NCBI GenBank assembly: GCA_001557505.1
Contig: LSAX01000009.1
Span: 434,001 to 498,000, forward strand
Reading direction: 5' to 3'
DNA length: 64,000 nt
From: Reticulascus tulasneorum
Lineage: Eukaryota; Ascomycota; Sordariomycetes; Glomerellales; Reticulascaceae
Shown here: positions 1 to 11,018 of the stretch, piece by piece
How the letters are laid out: each line of letters begins with the position of its first letter
How positions within the stretch are numbered: position 1 is the stretch's first letter
Position numbers and translations under genes: made by a program
Notes under the pieces: model-generated
What the model was told of the DNA's origin: nothing
The model's input: only the letters and a program-made list of their open reading frames with translations
Databases searched by the model: none

Positions 1-665
1 AGCAGATCAATCTCCTAAGTTGCTGCGCTTTCATGCCACTCGGAATATTGTGGGCAGAGAGAAGTCGTTGGTGTTGAGGTGGGAAGCCAAGGAGGCTCTT
101 TGCCGCTTCGGCGTTAGGCTGTTTAGCGCGCCGCAGATCACAACTCCACAACCTCGAACTCACTCCGCCTGCTCTTCTTACATATACAACAAGATCACAA
201 ATCTTTCAAGACGACCCCCATCGCCCCTCAGCTTTCTGGCCTGGAGAGATCTGGTAGTTGCGCCCGATTGGATCATCCAGAATGCCAGGGGCTCCGGCAT
301 GCCAAGGAGGACCAAGCCTTCGTCCCGTTGAATGCCACTATCTCCGATCATCTGTGCTGTGTAGCGTTTTGTCGATTTTCCGGGCTGTACAATATTTTCC
401 GTTGCCACAATTGCCAACTACCACAACATCTAATGCAATTGAATTTTCACTGCATCGTTCTTGTTCATGTCCGGAGATTCTTGTCGCCTTGAAAATGCCT
501 TCGCAAGTGTATAAGATGGCAATGCTATTCCCCTTTCTCCTGTTCCCTTCATCATCCACCTCATCTTCGTCATATTCGAGATCCCAACATTCCCATCTCA
601 TCTCATTTCATCTCAACCTCTTTCAAAGAGAATTTCCAAGTCTCTTCTGAGCATCTCGGATTATA
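1..665. other. Gene-free left edge and upstream region of the ketoreductase
   Basis: I see no convincing coding region here. Overlapping short open frames exist on both strands but share no family features. The last 150 bases are pyrimidine-rich with repeated catctcat-type runs, which is usual for a fungal 5' leader, and lead into the ATG at 666. Confidence 0.5.
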
Positions 666-1821
666 ATGGCAGGAGATCTCATTCTGGTGAGAAGCCACAG
701 GCTCCACAGGTCCCACGGCCGTTTTCACCAACGACAATTACATACTTACACCTTCATAGATTACGGGTGTTTCTGGCTATATCGGATTCAAGACTCTGAT
801 CCTAGCTCTTGAAGCAGGGTTCCCAGTGCGTGCGGTCATCCGCAAGGCCGAACAGGCCACAAAACTCCAGTCTCACGCTCGAGTCGCACCCCACATGGAC
901 AACCTACAATGGGTTGTTATTCCTGATCTCTCAGACACCCACTCGTTCGATCCTTACCTCGCTGGTGTCACGGGGATTCTCCATATCGCCTCCCCTCCTA
1001 CCATCGAGGTATTACCCATCTCCGTGCCTGATCGTCACAAAGCTAATCCTTCTTAGTCGGACGACTATGACCGCGACATTATCGGCCCCGCCTTGAAAGT
1101 GACCCTCTCCGTCCTCAACGCGGCGCACCGCACTCCCTCAATCAAGCGTGTCGTAATCACCTCCTCCACCGTAACCATGATCTCCTTCGCCTGGATGTTT
1201 GGTCCCGCGCCTGCATCCCCAGACCTCACACTATTTACCGCAGCCGACATCAACTCCAACATTGCCGGTCCCTACGGCACTTCAATGGAAGCATACTTCG
1301 CATCCAAGACCCTATCCCGCATTGCCACAAGAAAATTCATGGAGGAGGAGAAGCCAGAGTTTGAGTTCGTCAACTTGCTGCCAACAGTAGTGTTTGGGCC
1401 AGATGAACTGGCTACAAATGCCGCTGAGTTGGTGACGGGCGGGAACTTTCTCGCGCTTGGTCCGCTCCTGGATGCCAATATCCCGCAGATGGTGGGTGCT
1501 ACAGTGCACGTCGATGATGTGGCTAGGGCGCATATCGATGCGTTGAAGCCGAGCGTGCAAGGGAACAAAGACTATATTTTGAGTTCTGATGCACCGGATG
1601 GCTTTGATTGGGAAGATGCGCAGAACTACGTTAGGCAGATCTTTCCAGAAGCTGTGGAGAACGGGACATTGAAATTGGGGGGGAGCACGAGGGCGAGGAT
1701 CTGGAGGTTGGATACTCGGGAGACGGAGAAAGAGTTTGGGTGGGAGTTCGTATCATTCGAGGAGACGTTGAAAGAGCTTGTGGGGCAATACTTGAAGTTT
1801 GTAGCGGCGGAGAAGAAATGA
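666..1821 (+). CDS. NAD(P)-dependent ketoreductase, dihydroflavonol-reductase-like (extended SDR)
   Basis: Predicted 344-residue oxidoreductase of the extended short-chain dehydrogenase family, the group containing dihydroflavonol-4-reductase and methylglyoxal/aldehyde reductases of fungi. Exons are 666-686, 760-1008 and 1057-1821; the introns are 73 and 48 bp and both keep the frame. The short first exon gives MAGDLIL, which joins the Rossmann nucleotide-binding motif TGVSGYIG at the start of exon 2. The active-site serine run (SSTVT) and the YxxxK pair (YFASK, in exon 3) are both visible, so the catalytic set looks complete. The C-terminal part is the usual substrate-binding half. The protein has no signal peptide and is presumably cytosolic. 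The substrate cannot be read from sequence; these enzymes reduce aldehydes or ketones on small molecules. The starting ATG is the only one that restores the complete glycine motif. Neighbours give no pathway context. Confidence 0.85.
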
Positions 1822-3579
1822 GATTGTGGCACGGTTTGATTTAGCTAGATACCTTAAATCATACTCTTGCAATTGTGTGCGGACTTTAGAAAACCACTGA
1901 TGTGTTAGTAATAGCTGTAATCATTGGACTGTTCATCAACGCATGGACAGACGTTAGTTTTCTTCTCTTCGACTTAGTAGTCCCGCGACACTGACGTACA
2001 TAGCTTCATGTTTCTCCACTAAACTGTGGATGTAGCCAAGCTATGTGACGATCTAGTTTCGAGTCATGATTATACACCAGTAGGCACCTCGCTACATCAT
2101 CTGGCTCCGAGAGCTCGGACAACTGCGCCAAGTCCATTTCGCTTTCGCTTTCGCAGACAGCGCAGTGACCTACATGCATGCAACGGCCGCCACGACTCAG
2201 TCAAGGACAGAACCATCGGCAAGCAAGTGGATCGCAAATAGCAGTTCCGCGGAACTGGTGGCTGGTGGCAGGTGTCCTTGTTCCAGCCGGAGAGCGCGTG
2301 ATCCATAATATAAGAAGATCGCGGATATTTTAGCAAGTTACTACATATTCATTGTGGCATTTACTCTACTATCCCTATGAAAAGCTACGTGAATATCGTA
2401 ACTTGCTATGTTTTCACAGCAATATTCACCACAATAACCAATATTATGCAGAGTAACTAACTGTACGGGAGGCACGGAAGCGCTAAGATTATTAGCGGTT
2501 GGTCAAAGTGAATCAGAAACCATGAGCCAAGATCGCCTGCGAAACAACTCCGAGCTCCATCTTTCTCTCTGCTAAAGACTGACCGTATAGTAGTCCAGGA
2601 TCGGTAGGCAGAGGCTTAGCTCTGCAACCAGAATTATTACATTGTTCTGAGACTCCAAGAAGCTGAGAACGGGATATAGAGACCTTCAGTTGATACGGAC
2701 CAGGGTATATCTTCTATTTAACCTCGAGTGAAAAGAGAATATATGACAAGTCCATAATTGGTCTTTTATAAAGTCGACATTTCCTTACTCTCCCCATATC
2801 GCCTAGACTTAGCCGAGCACGTACCGACATGTCAACGAACCGGAATATAGCAAATGATCAAACCAAAGGGCAAGAGAACATAACATGACGACGAGACGTA
2901 ATAAGCCGTCGCCATCACCTAGTTGTCTGTTAAATGATAATGAAGACTGAACAGTTACCATCCTACTGTTTGGACATTTTCATAAATTTCCTGCGTTCAG
3001 CTAAACAGCTCACTTCATGTTCATTACTCGCCCCGAATTACGCAGCGCCACTTTGATCTACAAAACCTACTGACTATCTTGCATAGCTTGAAGCTCAAGA
3101 ACCTTTTACTTGCGTACATCCTGATGTGTGCTTCATGCAGGTTATTGGAGGACGAAGCTAGACACATCGCATTGTGTCCGGTAATTAGAAGGGCAAAGTC
3201 TGGGCCAGCAGACCAGAGAATTCATCACGGTTCGTTTGCCACTGCCATAATATGTCATAACGATATCTGTCTATTCCATTCAGTGATAGTCCCTAAAGCT
3301 GTCATAAATCCGTAAGATGCTCCAAGTTCCTTGCTGCCTTCAATACCCATCGCAAAGCACTCGTTCAAGTGTACAAGCAAGTCCTGTGAATAAAGAGCAT
3401 AGAAGCTAAGGGGTTGTCATAGACCCTATGACATGAGTTAGACGATGCTCCCATCTCCGTGTTTATGCCCTGTCCGCTTTGTGATTCTTCTCCTGTGACG
3501 AGACCTTAACGTAGCACCGCGAGCCTAGGCTCATAGTCATAGTCTGCGACGACGTAATCTAGTGCTCCGTAGACTCCTG
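1822..3579. other. AT-richer intergenic stretch without a recognisable gene
   Basis: The base composition is visibly more AT-rich than the flanking genes, especially 2330-2960, with many TATT, AATA and TAAT words. No open frame over 80 codons has protein-like features. It could be an old decayed repeat, but I see no repeat ends or transposase remnants, so I only record the composition. Confidence 0.4.
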
Positions 3580-4795
3580 CTAGCTGTCGAACTGATCAAT
3601 CTCATCCGGAAAGGTCCGCAGGGCCGACAACTCCGAGCCGCGATCGAATAAATAATGCGTCTTCTCCTTCTTCGGCGCCCAAGATGTAGAACACCGTAAC
3701 TGTCGACCAACCCTCTCGCCTCGGAGCCGCTTCAGCTCGTTAAACTGTTTACTGAGGTCTCTTTTCTCGGGTCCGATGAGACGTTTCCTGAGTTTGAAAT
3801 GGTCGGTAATATTCGGCTCACAACCGGATCTGAGATATTTCGGACGGTCATCCTCTGGTTCGTCTTCATCCATATTTTGATTATCGTCAAAGTTGCCAGC
3901 GTTCCGTCTCTTCGTCCCATTCCTGCTGGGAGAACGATCGTCAGCCGAGCTGTTGTCCGCAGCACCTCCCTTCCATTGCACTCTGGGCACCAGCAGGGGA
4001 GAACTGGATGACAGAGAACTAGCATGCTGCCCTTCTGGAGACCCCGAGAACCTCGACTCTATGCTCTCTGCGCGAGGACTTTGCTTTAATTGTATGCCAC
4101 AAGCAAAATCGGTATCGGGTGAAACCAAATGGGACACATTGGTCTGAGATTTCCCTTGGTCAAGTGAATACCCGGTATTTCGAGTAGATTCAGGCCACGG
4201 AGCACACGTAATAGTTGAGGTCCATGTCTCGCTTCGTGTAGAGGCTCTAGCCGGAACCCGTGAATAAGAATTCGTGATATTTCTGGTTGCTACGTAGTAT
4301 CAGTCAAGCACGGCATCCGCATCAGATGATGAGAAGGAATGATAGGTGATAATTCACGACATGATATCAATGGGAAGACAGACAACTCAGCGTAGGGAGC
4401 TTAACTAATCTTGTCGAAGGCTGAGGCTTCTTCGTCCGCCTCATCTTGTATCGCCCGTTTCCCGGTCTCGGACTACCTCCGCTTGAGGAAGCAAGAGGCG
4501 CGCTGGGTTGCAAAGTTGATGGGTCCCAGACCATTGGCGCAGCGGTGCGTGGTATCGCAGGTACAGGCCGAAGTTGAAACCGATAATCGTCATCTCTTGT
4601 GGCACGATTATCTCCCTCGCTTTTCTCCTGGTCAGTCAGCACTTTAACTTTCGGACAAACGACAACTCCCCTCCCTAGAGACCTCGCCATCCTTCGAAGA
4701 CCTTGGTTCGCTTGGACTTTGTTGCGTGTATGATCAACCATATGCCCATTCTCATCGTCCTTCCCGGTCTCCCCGGCTTCCCTACTTCTCTTCAT
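3580..4795 (-). CDS. Possible uncharacterised two-exon gene, minus strand
   Basis: Two minus-strand open frames probably belong together. The first begins with ATG at 4795 and encodes a basic, disordered stretch rich in Arg, Lys, Ser and Pro (KRSREAGETGKDDE at the start, KMRRTKKPQPSTR near its end). The second stays open from about 4293 to the stop at 3580 and ends in a charged region with an acidic run (MDEDEPEDD) followed by a helical Lys/Arg/Glu/Leu-rich segment. An intron between about 4400 and 4290 is plausible, because a GTTAAG donor and a CTGAT/TAG acceptor region are present. However, the best-looking pair does not preserve frame, so the joint is unresolved. I recognise no family. The composition suggests a nuclear or nucleic-acid-binding disordered protein, which is only a guess. 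It may equally be a chance pair of frames. Confidence 0.3.
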
Positions 4796-5035
4796 CCCTG
4801 AAGGGCCAGAGCAAGGTCAAGCAAGAACCCTGCCACACGGCAGCAAACGCCTGTGGACCGGTTGATACCGAAGTTTTCAAGCGCAAGGGAGGTACGTGTA
4901 TGTATCAACACAAACAGAACATCAGATGATACAATAGATGCCATCAGATTGGACCTCTTCTGAAGAGTGAGTCCCCTTATAGTACAAGTGGTTCAAGACT
5001 GCGATTGTAAGATATTGCAAGCGTACGTATGAAAA

Positions 5036-5356
5036 TCAGAGAAAGGAAGCGGGTGGCCCCATTAAGAAACGCATCCATGGCAGAAACACTCTGGAAGAAG
5101 AAGGAACGTCTCGGGAAGCTGCATCCATATTCAATTTGCCCCCACCCCAACTTGTCATCAAACGGAGAATCTTTGCAATTGCATTCCCGAATGTGAACCT
5201 GTACATATCGGATACCGCGTCGGATATTTCGCGGACAAAGGGAAGAGATAGACCGCTATCTGTGATGGTTCCGGAGGTGGACATAACGCACGTGGCCAAC
5301 TCATTGATCCCAGTGCATATGATGTCCAAACCCCGTGGAACTATCGTTGATGGCAC
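5036..5356 (-). other. Protein-like open frame of unknown status
   Basis: A 106-codon minus-strand frame with even codon usage and a hydrophobic/polar pattern resembling a folded protein (for example the segment SDAVSDMYRFTFGNAIAKIL). It lies upstream of the 3580-4795 frames on the same strand and could be an earlier exon of that gene, but I could not join them with clear splice sites. Family unknown. Confidence 0.2.
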
Positions 5357-5804
5357 TCCAAGCAGCAGTCACTCGGGAAACCGCTCTTGTCAAGAGAGTG
5401 TGGCCTTGGTGATGTATGTACATTCATTCTAGACTGTATATATAACACCAGCTCCGTGGAGCCTAATACTAATAATAATATTGTTATGCGCCATGGGCGC
5501 GGGTAGGACCTCTTTGAAGTACCGCCATCGCCGTACCGTTCCCCCAAAACTCCAATGCCATGCAGGCTCTAATGTAAGAATGAGCAATCAACTTGAATGT
5601 GACTGATCACTCGCAAATGCGGCTGAGTGTCTTGTCGATGCTTGAAGAATCAAATGTAAAACAAAAAAAACCCCCCAATAAAACCCTCCCTTCTTCGGCA
5701 AGTCTAAGAGACCCCCCCACACCGGTCAAACGCCGTGCGACACTCTACATGTCATGTAAAACTCGATCTCGGAATCCTCATCGTCAGTCAGGCCGGCAGA
5801 CACT
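5357..5804. other. Intergenic, 3' side of LCB2
   Basis: No gene seen. It includes the presumed 3' untranslated region of LCB2 (minus strand) and an A/C-rich patch near 5660-5720. Confidence 0.4.
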
Positions 5805-7811
5805 TTATCGCAGCAGGACCTTGGCATCCTGTACTCCACGAGCAATCACCTCCTCGATCTTCCATCTTGGAGGGATGACCACGCCTTCAAGCCCGTTAGC
5901 CTTGCGCCACTCCTTCTCCGTCTCGGGCGTGACACCCTCCGGAAGAGGTTCAGCGCCACCGGCGATGCCGGTTGCGAACTTGAGCTGAAGAATGTCTCCA
6001 GCTTCGTCGCAGGCAGCGAGAAGACGGTCAAGATCCTCCTTGTTGTGCGATGCGGAAACGCAGAATCGGGCTCTCGAGCTGATGAGTGGGGTGGCAGGGT
6101 ATCCAACGACGACGACGGAGATCTTGCGCTTCAGCATCTCGTGGCTGAAGGCTGCCATCTTTCCTGGGTGGTACAACACGACTGGGATAATGGGGGAGTC
6201 ATCATGGCCGTAAACAATGTAGCCTAGTCGCTTAAGTCCGAGTCGCAGATATCGAGAGTTGAAAGCGATACGCTGAAGACGCTCTTCTCCCTGGCCAGGG
6301 TAGAGCTCTCCGGTGATCATCTTCAACGACGCCAGGATTTGCATCAGGACGGACGGTGTCGGGGATTCGCCGAGCAGGGTAGCAGCGTTGGTGCTTCGGA
6401 GCTTGTCGATAATGGGCTTCTCTGCGGCGACATAGCCACCGTTGGCACCGAACGACTTGGTGAAAGTTCCCATCAGAATATCAACCTCGGCAGGGTCGAC
6501 GCCGAAGTAGTCGCAGACACCTCGACCGCGTGGGCCAAGCGCTCCAATGCTGTGGGCCTCGTCGACGAACAGGAAGAACTTGTACTTTTTCTTCAGAGCA
6601 ATGATGCCTGGCAGATCGCACATGGTACCCTCCATGGAGTAAAGGCCCTCGACAGCAACCAGAATCTTCTTCCATGGGCGATGAGTGCGGGGCTGTCCTT
6701 GCGAGATGGCGTCTCGGAGCTGCTTCTCCAGGTTCTCCATGTTGTTGTGCTCGAACGATCGGATGACAGCGCCGGAGAGCCGTGCACCAATGCGGATGGA
6801 GGCGTGGTTGAGCTCGTCTGACAAGATGAGACAACCCTTGGACACGAGAGCGGGGAACGAGCTGGCATTTGTGACGAAGCCCATGGAAAAGACCATGGCA
6901 TCAGGTTTGCCGACAAAGTCGGCAATCTCCTTTTCGACCTCGAGGGACAGATCCGAGGTCCCGGCATCAGCGCGCGGGCTGCAGAGGCTGATACCATATC
7001 TGCGAACGCACTCCTCCACGGCATCGGCACAAGGGCCTTCGGATTGGGCGAAGCCAAGGTAGTTGTAGGAGCTCATGTTGAGGGTCTCGGTGAATGTACC
7101 AGTCAGGTTGTAGGTGCGGTTGAAGTCGTCCGACTTGCGGTCCATCAGGGTGATGTACCTGCCAGGAACGCCGGTGGTCGGGCGGGCGAAGCAGTCATCG
7201 AGTCTCATCTTCAATCTCCGCACGTAGAAATTATCGAAATCATCGTTCAACGGGGCGTATCCGTTCTGGGGCTTCAAGCAGTCGTAGTGCTTCTTGTCAC
7301 CAAATCTCTTGCCGAAGAAATCCCTTACGTGACCAAGCATTATTAGGAGTAAGTAGCTGATGTAGGTGGTGAGAAGGAAGTAGTAGGCCGGATCGTCGAT
7401 GATCGGGGTCTCGAGAGGCTCGCCGTGGTGCATGCTCACATATCGATGGCTCGGGTGGCTAAGGGGACCGAACTGGGCATCGCGCTTCTTCTTCTGTTGC
7501 GACTCGGCAGCAGATGGAGGCTGGAAGAGAGTGGTCGGGGGTTCGGTGGTATCTGGCTCGCCGGCGGTCGCGGTGGAGAGGGAGATTGACGGCAAGGACA
7601 GGGTGGAGGGCGTGATCTGGGACGAGGCGGTGATCTGTTGCTGCTGCATGGCGAGAAGCACCTGGGCGCTGGTCTGGGTATTGTTCTTGGGGGAGGAGAA
7701 TAAATTGGTGAGGCGGTTGCCCTTGGACTGAGAGGGTCTCCTCTCGCCCGTCTTCTCGGATTGGGGCATGTTGGACGCAGTCGAGAAGGGATTCGTAAGT
7801 TTCCGGGGCAT
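5805..7811 (-). CDS. lcb2: Serine palmitoyltransferase subunit 2 (LCB2)
   Basis: Catalytic subunit of serine palmitoyltransferase. It condenses L-serine with palmitoyl-CoA to 3-ketodihydrosphingosine, the first step of sphingolipid synthesis, as a heterodimer with LCB1 in the ER membrane. This is one uninterrupted frame of 668 residues with ATG at 7811. Residues 1-125 are a low-complexity Ser/Thr/Pro-rich tail. A hydrophobic segment near residues 140-160 (YYFLLTTYISYLLLIML) is the expected membrane anchor. The rest is the fold-type I aminotransferase domain of the alpha-oxoamine synthase family. Visible landmarks are the NYLGFA entrance motif, the DELNHASIR segment, the VDEAHSIG cofactor-binding motif and the pyridoxal-phosphate lysine in GTFTKSFGANGGY. 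On the minus strand a GTGAGT at about 8305 and an AG at about 7856 could delimit a leader intron of roughly 450 bp upstream of the start. Identification is firm. Confidence 0.97.
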   Translation of the reverse strand: MPRKLTNPFSTASNMPQSEKTGERRPSQSKGNRLTNLFSSPKNNTQTSAQVLLAMQQQQITASSQITPSTLSLPSISLSTATAGEPDTTEPPTTLFQPPSAAESQQKKKRDAQFGPLSHPSHRYVSMHHGEPLETPIIDDPAYYFLLTTYISYLLLIMLGHVRDFFGKRFGDKKHYDCLKPQNGYAPLNDDFDNFYVRRLKMRLDDCFARPTTGVPGRYITLMDRKSDDFNRTYNLTGTFTETLNMSSYNYLGFAQSEGPCADAVEECVRRYGISLCSPRADAGTSDLSLEVEKEIADFVGKPDAMVFSMGFVTNASSFPALVSKGCLILSDELNHASIRIGARLSGAVIRSFEHNNMENLEKQLRDAISQGQPRTHRPWKKILVAVEGLYSMEGTMCDLPGIIALKKKYKFFLFVDEAHSIGALGPRGRGVCDYFGVDPAEVDILMGTFTKSFGANGGYVAAEKPIIDKLRSTNAATLLGESPTPSVLMQILASLKMITGELYPGQGEERLQRIAFNSRYLRLGLKRLGYIVYGHDDSPIIPVVLYHPGKMAAFSHEMLKRKISVVVVGYPATPLISSRARFCVSASHNKEDLDRLLAACDEAGDILQLKFATGIAGGAEPLPEGVTPETEKEWRKANGLEGVVIPPRWKIEEVIARGVQDAKVLLR

Positions 7812-8332
7812 TGCTTCAAGCCGAGCGGGATTGAGCCGTTTGGGGGCGTATATAACTGCGCTGGTCTATTGGGTATAGGGCGAAGGAAGGAGAAAGGCAA
7901 TTGAGGCGAATGCTGGCAGGTTGCAGATAAGAGAGACAAGACAATCAAGCTCGCGTGGGTCTATCGAAACATGCAGCCCAAGTAGTCGGTCTGGCTGGAG
8001 GAAAGGAAGCAATCGGTCAGTCAATGTCTGTGATGCGATGTTGGTTGATGGCAAAAATGGGGGAGGATTGGGAAAGGGTTTTGGCGGTCAGAGGGGGGCG
8101 GTCTGTGGCGCCTGCAGAGCACTGCAAGCTTTCAATCCCAGACACCGCCGAAGAGCTCCAAGCTTGGCCGGTGCGTCCGGAGGACCAAAAATAAAGAGCG
8201 GGGACTGACAAAAAGGTGACAGGCAGACAGACAGGTGTGACTTTCAATGGGCGTTTGAATGAAAACGGATTGAAGAGAAGGGGAAAAAAGCAAAAGCGTA
8301 CTCACCAGACAAGGAAGGCTATGCGAGGCGTA

Positions 8333-8363
8333 GTCGTCGCTGTCGTCGTCGTCGTCGTCGTCG
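8333..8363. repeat. GTC trinucleotide microsatellite
   Basis: About ten GTC/GAC units with one interruption, located in the presumed 5' leader of LCB2 and not in its coding frame. Such tracts are length-variable between strains. Confidence 0.85.
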
Positions 8364-9102
8364 GTATCGCAGCTGGGCGTACAAAGTAAATTGCTGTTGC
8401 CTTGAGGGGGGCTGGCGTGTTCTCTCTCTGGGTTCGTACTTCGTATGTAGATATGTCCCAGCAGCAGCAATAAAGGGCGGCGCGTTCCACAAGTTCCTTT
8501 TTTTCCCTCTCTTTTGCTGCAAGGGGCAAAGCAAAAAAAAAAAAAATTGATGAGTGGGAAATGAAGCAGGCTGATTCGCTCAGAGCCTAGGTTCTGCCGT
8601 AATCAAATTGGTGGCCCCGGCCGTCCACTAACGATTTTTCCCTACGTCACCTCTCGAAACCCAACTTTGAACTCGGGTCGCGATGTCGAGTATCGAAGAG
8701 AGAGTCAATGTATTACACGGGTGAGGGAAGGAAGGAAAAGAAGAAGAAGAGGAGGAGAGAAAGGGAGGGAGGGAAGGAAAAGGGTAGGATAGGAAAATGG
8801 GATGCTCACGATGGGATAGACGAGAGGCGAGTCGATTGAAATTGGATGGGATTGACGGCGTGATTCGGAAGGGGATGATTAATAGGCCTCCCAGCGTGTT
8901 CCCAGGATTTTAGTGGGGACCTTTAGTGGGCTACGGGTTGCAATTTTGGTGCAATTTTGGGGATCAGCTCCCCCTAGTCTCCCGAGAGGTCCGGGGCCAC
9001 CATGCATCTGCCCAATGCTACGCGACCGACCATCCAGCCAGCCAGCACAAACAATACATGCAGTGCCGTGCAGCCAGCAGGCGGTTGTGCATGTAGCTTT
9101 GG

Positions 9103-9123
9103 GAGAGAGAGAGAGAGAGAGAG
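9103..9123. repeat. GA dinucleotide microsatellite
   Basis: An uninterrupted run of about ten GA units in intergenic DNA. Confidence 0.9.
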
Positions 9124-9615
9124 TTTCCCCCGTGGCATGTATGGTACTGCATAGGTTACTAATGAGAGACACACGGCAACACGGCTTACCTCACCTACAT
9201 TGCCCTACCTGACCCTACCTGACCCTGCCTTACCGTGTTCTGCGCATGTACTTCCCGCAAGCTCCCCTCTCCCTCCCAGTCCGCCATGTATCTTTCCCTC
9301 CGTCTCTCTCTGTATAAAATCTCGGCTGTTGGATCAACGAAGGGGGGGGGCTGGTGAGACGGGATTTGCTGACGCCTTTCCTGTCCCGGCACGCCTGGCC
9401 TCGCTGGGACGAGGGTGACAGGGGGCGTGATAGGCTTGACAGGCCTTCACCTCAGACCATTTAATCAAGGAGCCCTACCAGTCGTTTGCACCACTCCTAC
9501 GACTGTACCAGCATGTCCGCAGTGGCACGACTGGTGAACCAGGTGGCAGTGAGTGGGAACACCCGACCGTAGCTAGCAGCAGCGCGTGTATGTACGTACA
9601 GTAGTAATCGAAAAA

Positions 9616-9628
9616 GGGGGGGGGGGGG
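9616..9628. repeat. Poly-G run
   Basis: Thirteen consecutive G bases directly after five A bases. Confidence 0.9.
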
Positions 9629-10275
9629 CCTCGAAGCCCGAAAATACTGCGAATACTCAGTCAGCGCGGCCGACTCCCTGCGCTTTCTTTCCTTCATTCC
9701 CGGGCCACAATAAGCAAACTTTCGGAGCTGATGATGTGAGAGGCATGCACAGATGCGGCATCAGCTCGGAATCTGAAAGGCAGCTAGAGGAGCTCAATCG
9801 GTCACCCGACAGCTTGGAGAGCTCGGCAGACCCTCTTTGTTCGTCCGTCTGCTTACTGCTTCGCATATCGAGCATGCACCTCGATGAATCTTGAATCTTG
9901 ATAATCCGAAGGGAGAAAACCCCCCGGGAGCCATATGCACGATAAAGAATGCTCACATGATTTCCAGGTTACATACGGACTACAAAGTACGAATACATAT
10001 GGGATGCATGCATACATGCCACTGAGCTCCGGATCTCGATCCATACCCTACCATCTAATAAACTAGTGAGGCTCTCTCTCTCCTCTCTCGGTCTCGCGAA
10101 ACATGCCAGACAGGGACCACCCGTGCCCCCGTTTACTCGAACCCAGACCTGGACCCAGGTCCAGCCACCAAACACCCCCCGTAAAACATCCACGCTCTGA
10201 TTAAAGGATCTAACCGCCATTAAAACGATCCATCCCATCACCTTTTCTCGCTAGGGGGGCAGCAGAGGAGAGAAA

Positions 10276-10299
10276 GGGGGGGGGGGGGGGGGGAGGGGG
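10276..10299. repeat. Long poly-G run
   Basis: Eighteen consecutive G, one A, then five more G. This is a likely site of length variation and sequencing uncertainty. Confidence 0.9.
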
Positions 10300-11018
10300 T
10301 CCATCGCCATTTTGTGCCCTGGCAACTCGCCAACCTAACCTTGCAGTGTGTAGAAATTCACAATCACAATCTCAAATGGCAGCATGCATATATCCACATC
10401 CCTCCCATCCGAAAGCACCCCGCCGATTCTTCGGAAGCTTCGGGGTCGTTTAAGAGCCCGCATCTGCCCTACTCTTGTTTCGTAGTAGTACAGTCGCGTG
10501 TGCGTCGGACGCCAAAAAGTGGAGACTGACGATGGATAAGTTGCAGGCTTTCTCCTGGTTTTGCTCAAAACGCATCACCTACGTGGGCGTACTACACTAC
10601 GTAGTAGTAATTATGGACTGATAAACCAGTGCAGACCGCGCGCAAGACATCCTGGGGAAAAGGAAGGATATCGATAGGCCCCCCCCCCGCGTCACAGAGG
10701 GACACAGCTCGAAACCAGCCACAGCCATGAGCTGCCCTGAACCAGAGTTCTGTGGCTGCTGCCACTGCTGTGGCTTCTGTGGCGCCACCAGTTCAGCCAC
10801 AGACCCCCGGAGTCCGGCTTTCAGCGGCTTGACACAGTTCATTCGGACTCTGACCTCGGATCTCACAAAACACTCAACAAAATTTCTTTTTTTTCACCGT
10901 AGACTCTCGTACCTGGCCGTTCCACTGTTCGCTTCATATGTGGCTCTTTAGATACCAATTAGACCAGTCCTTTCGTCCCCCTTAACCTGCCACGCCCAAC
11001 CGTCCCCCCGCGCGCATC

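Larger units (their letters stand above)
7812..11018. other. Gene-free 3.2 kb with homopolymer and microsatellite runs
   Basis: This holds the LCB2 promoter and leader on the minus strand and the promoter of acetoacetyl-CoA synthetase on the plus strand. Between them are many low-complexity tracts: GTC repeat, GA repeat, two long G runs and a C run (listed separately), plus repeated CTACCTGACC words near 9195-9235. No open frame resembles a protein. Confidence 0.5.

Noticed and set aside
8333..10300. Regular tandem tracts considered as CRISPR-like or satellite arrays
   Set aside because: They are simple one- to three-base microsatellites and homopolymers without spacers or longer units.
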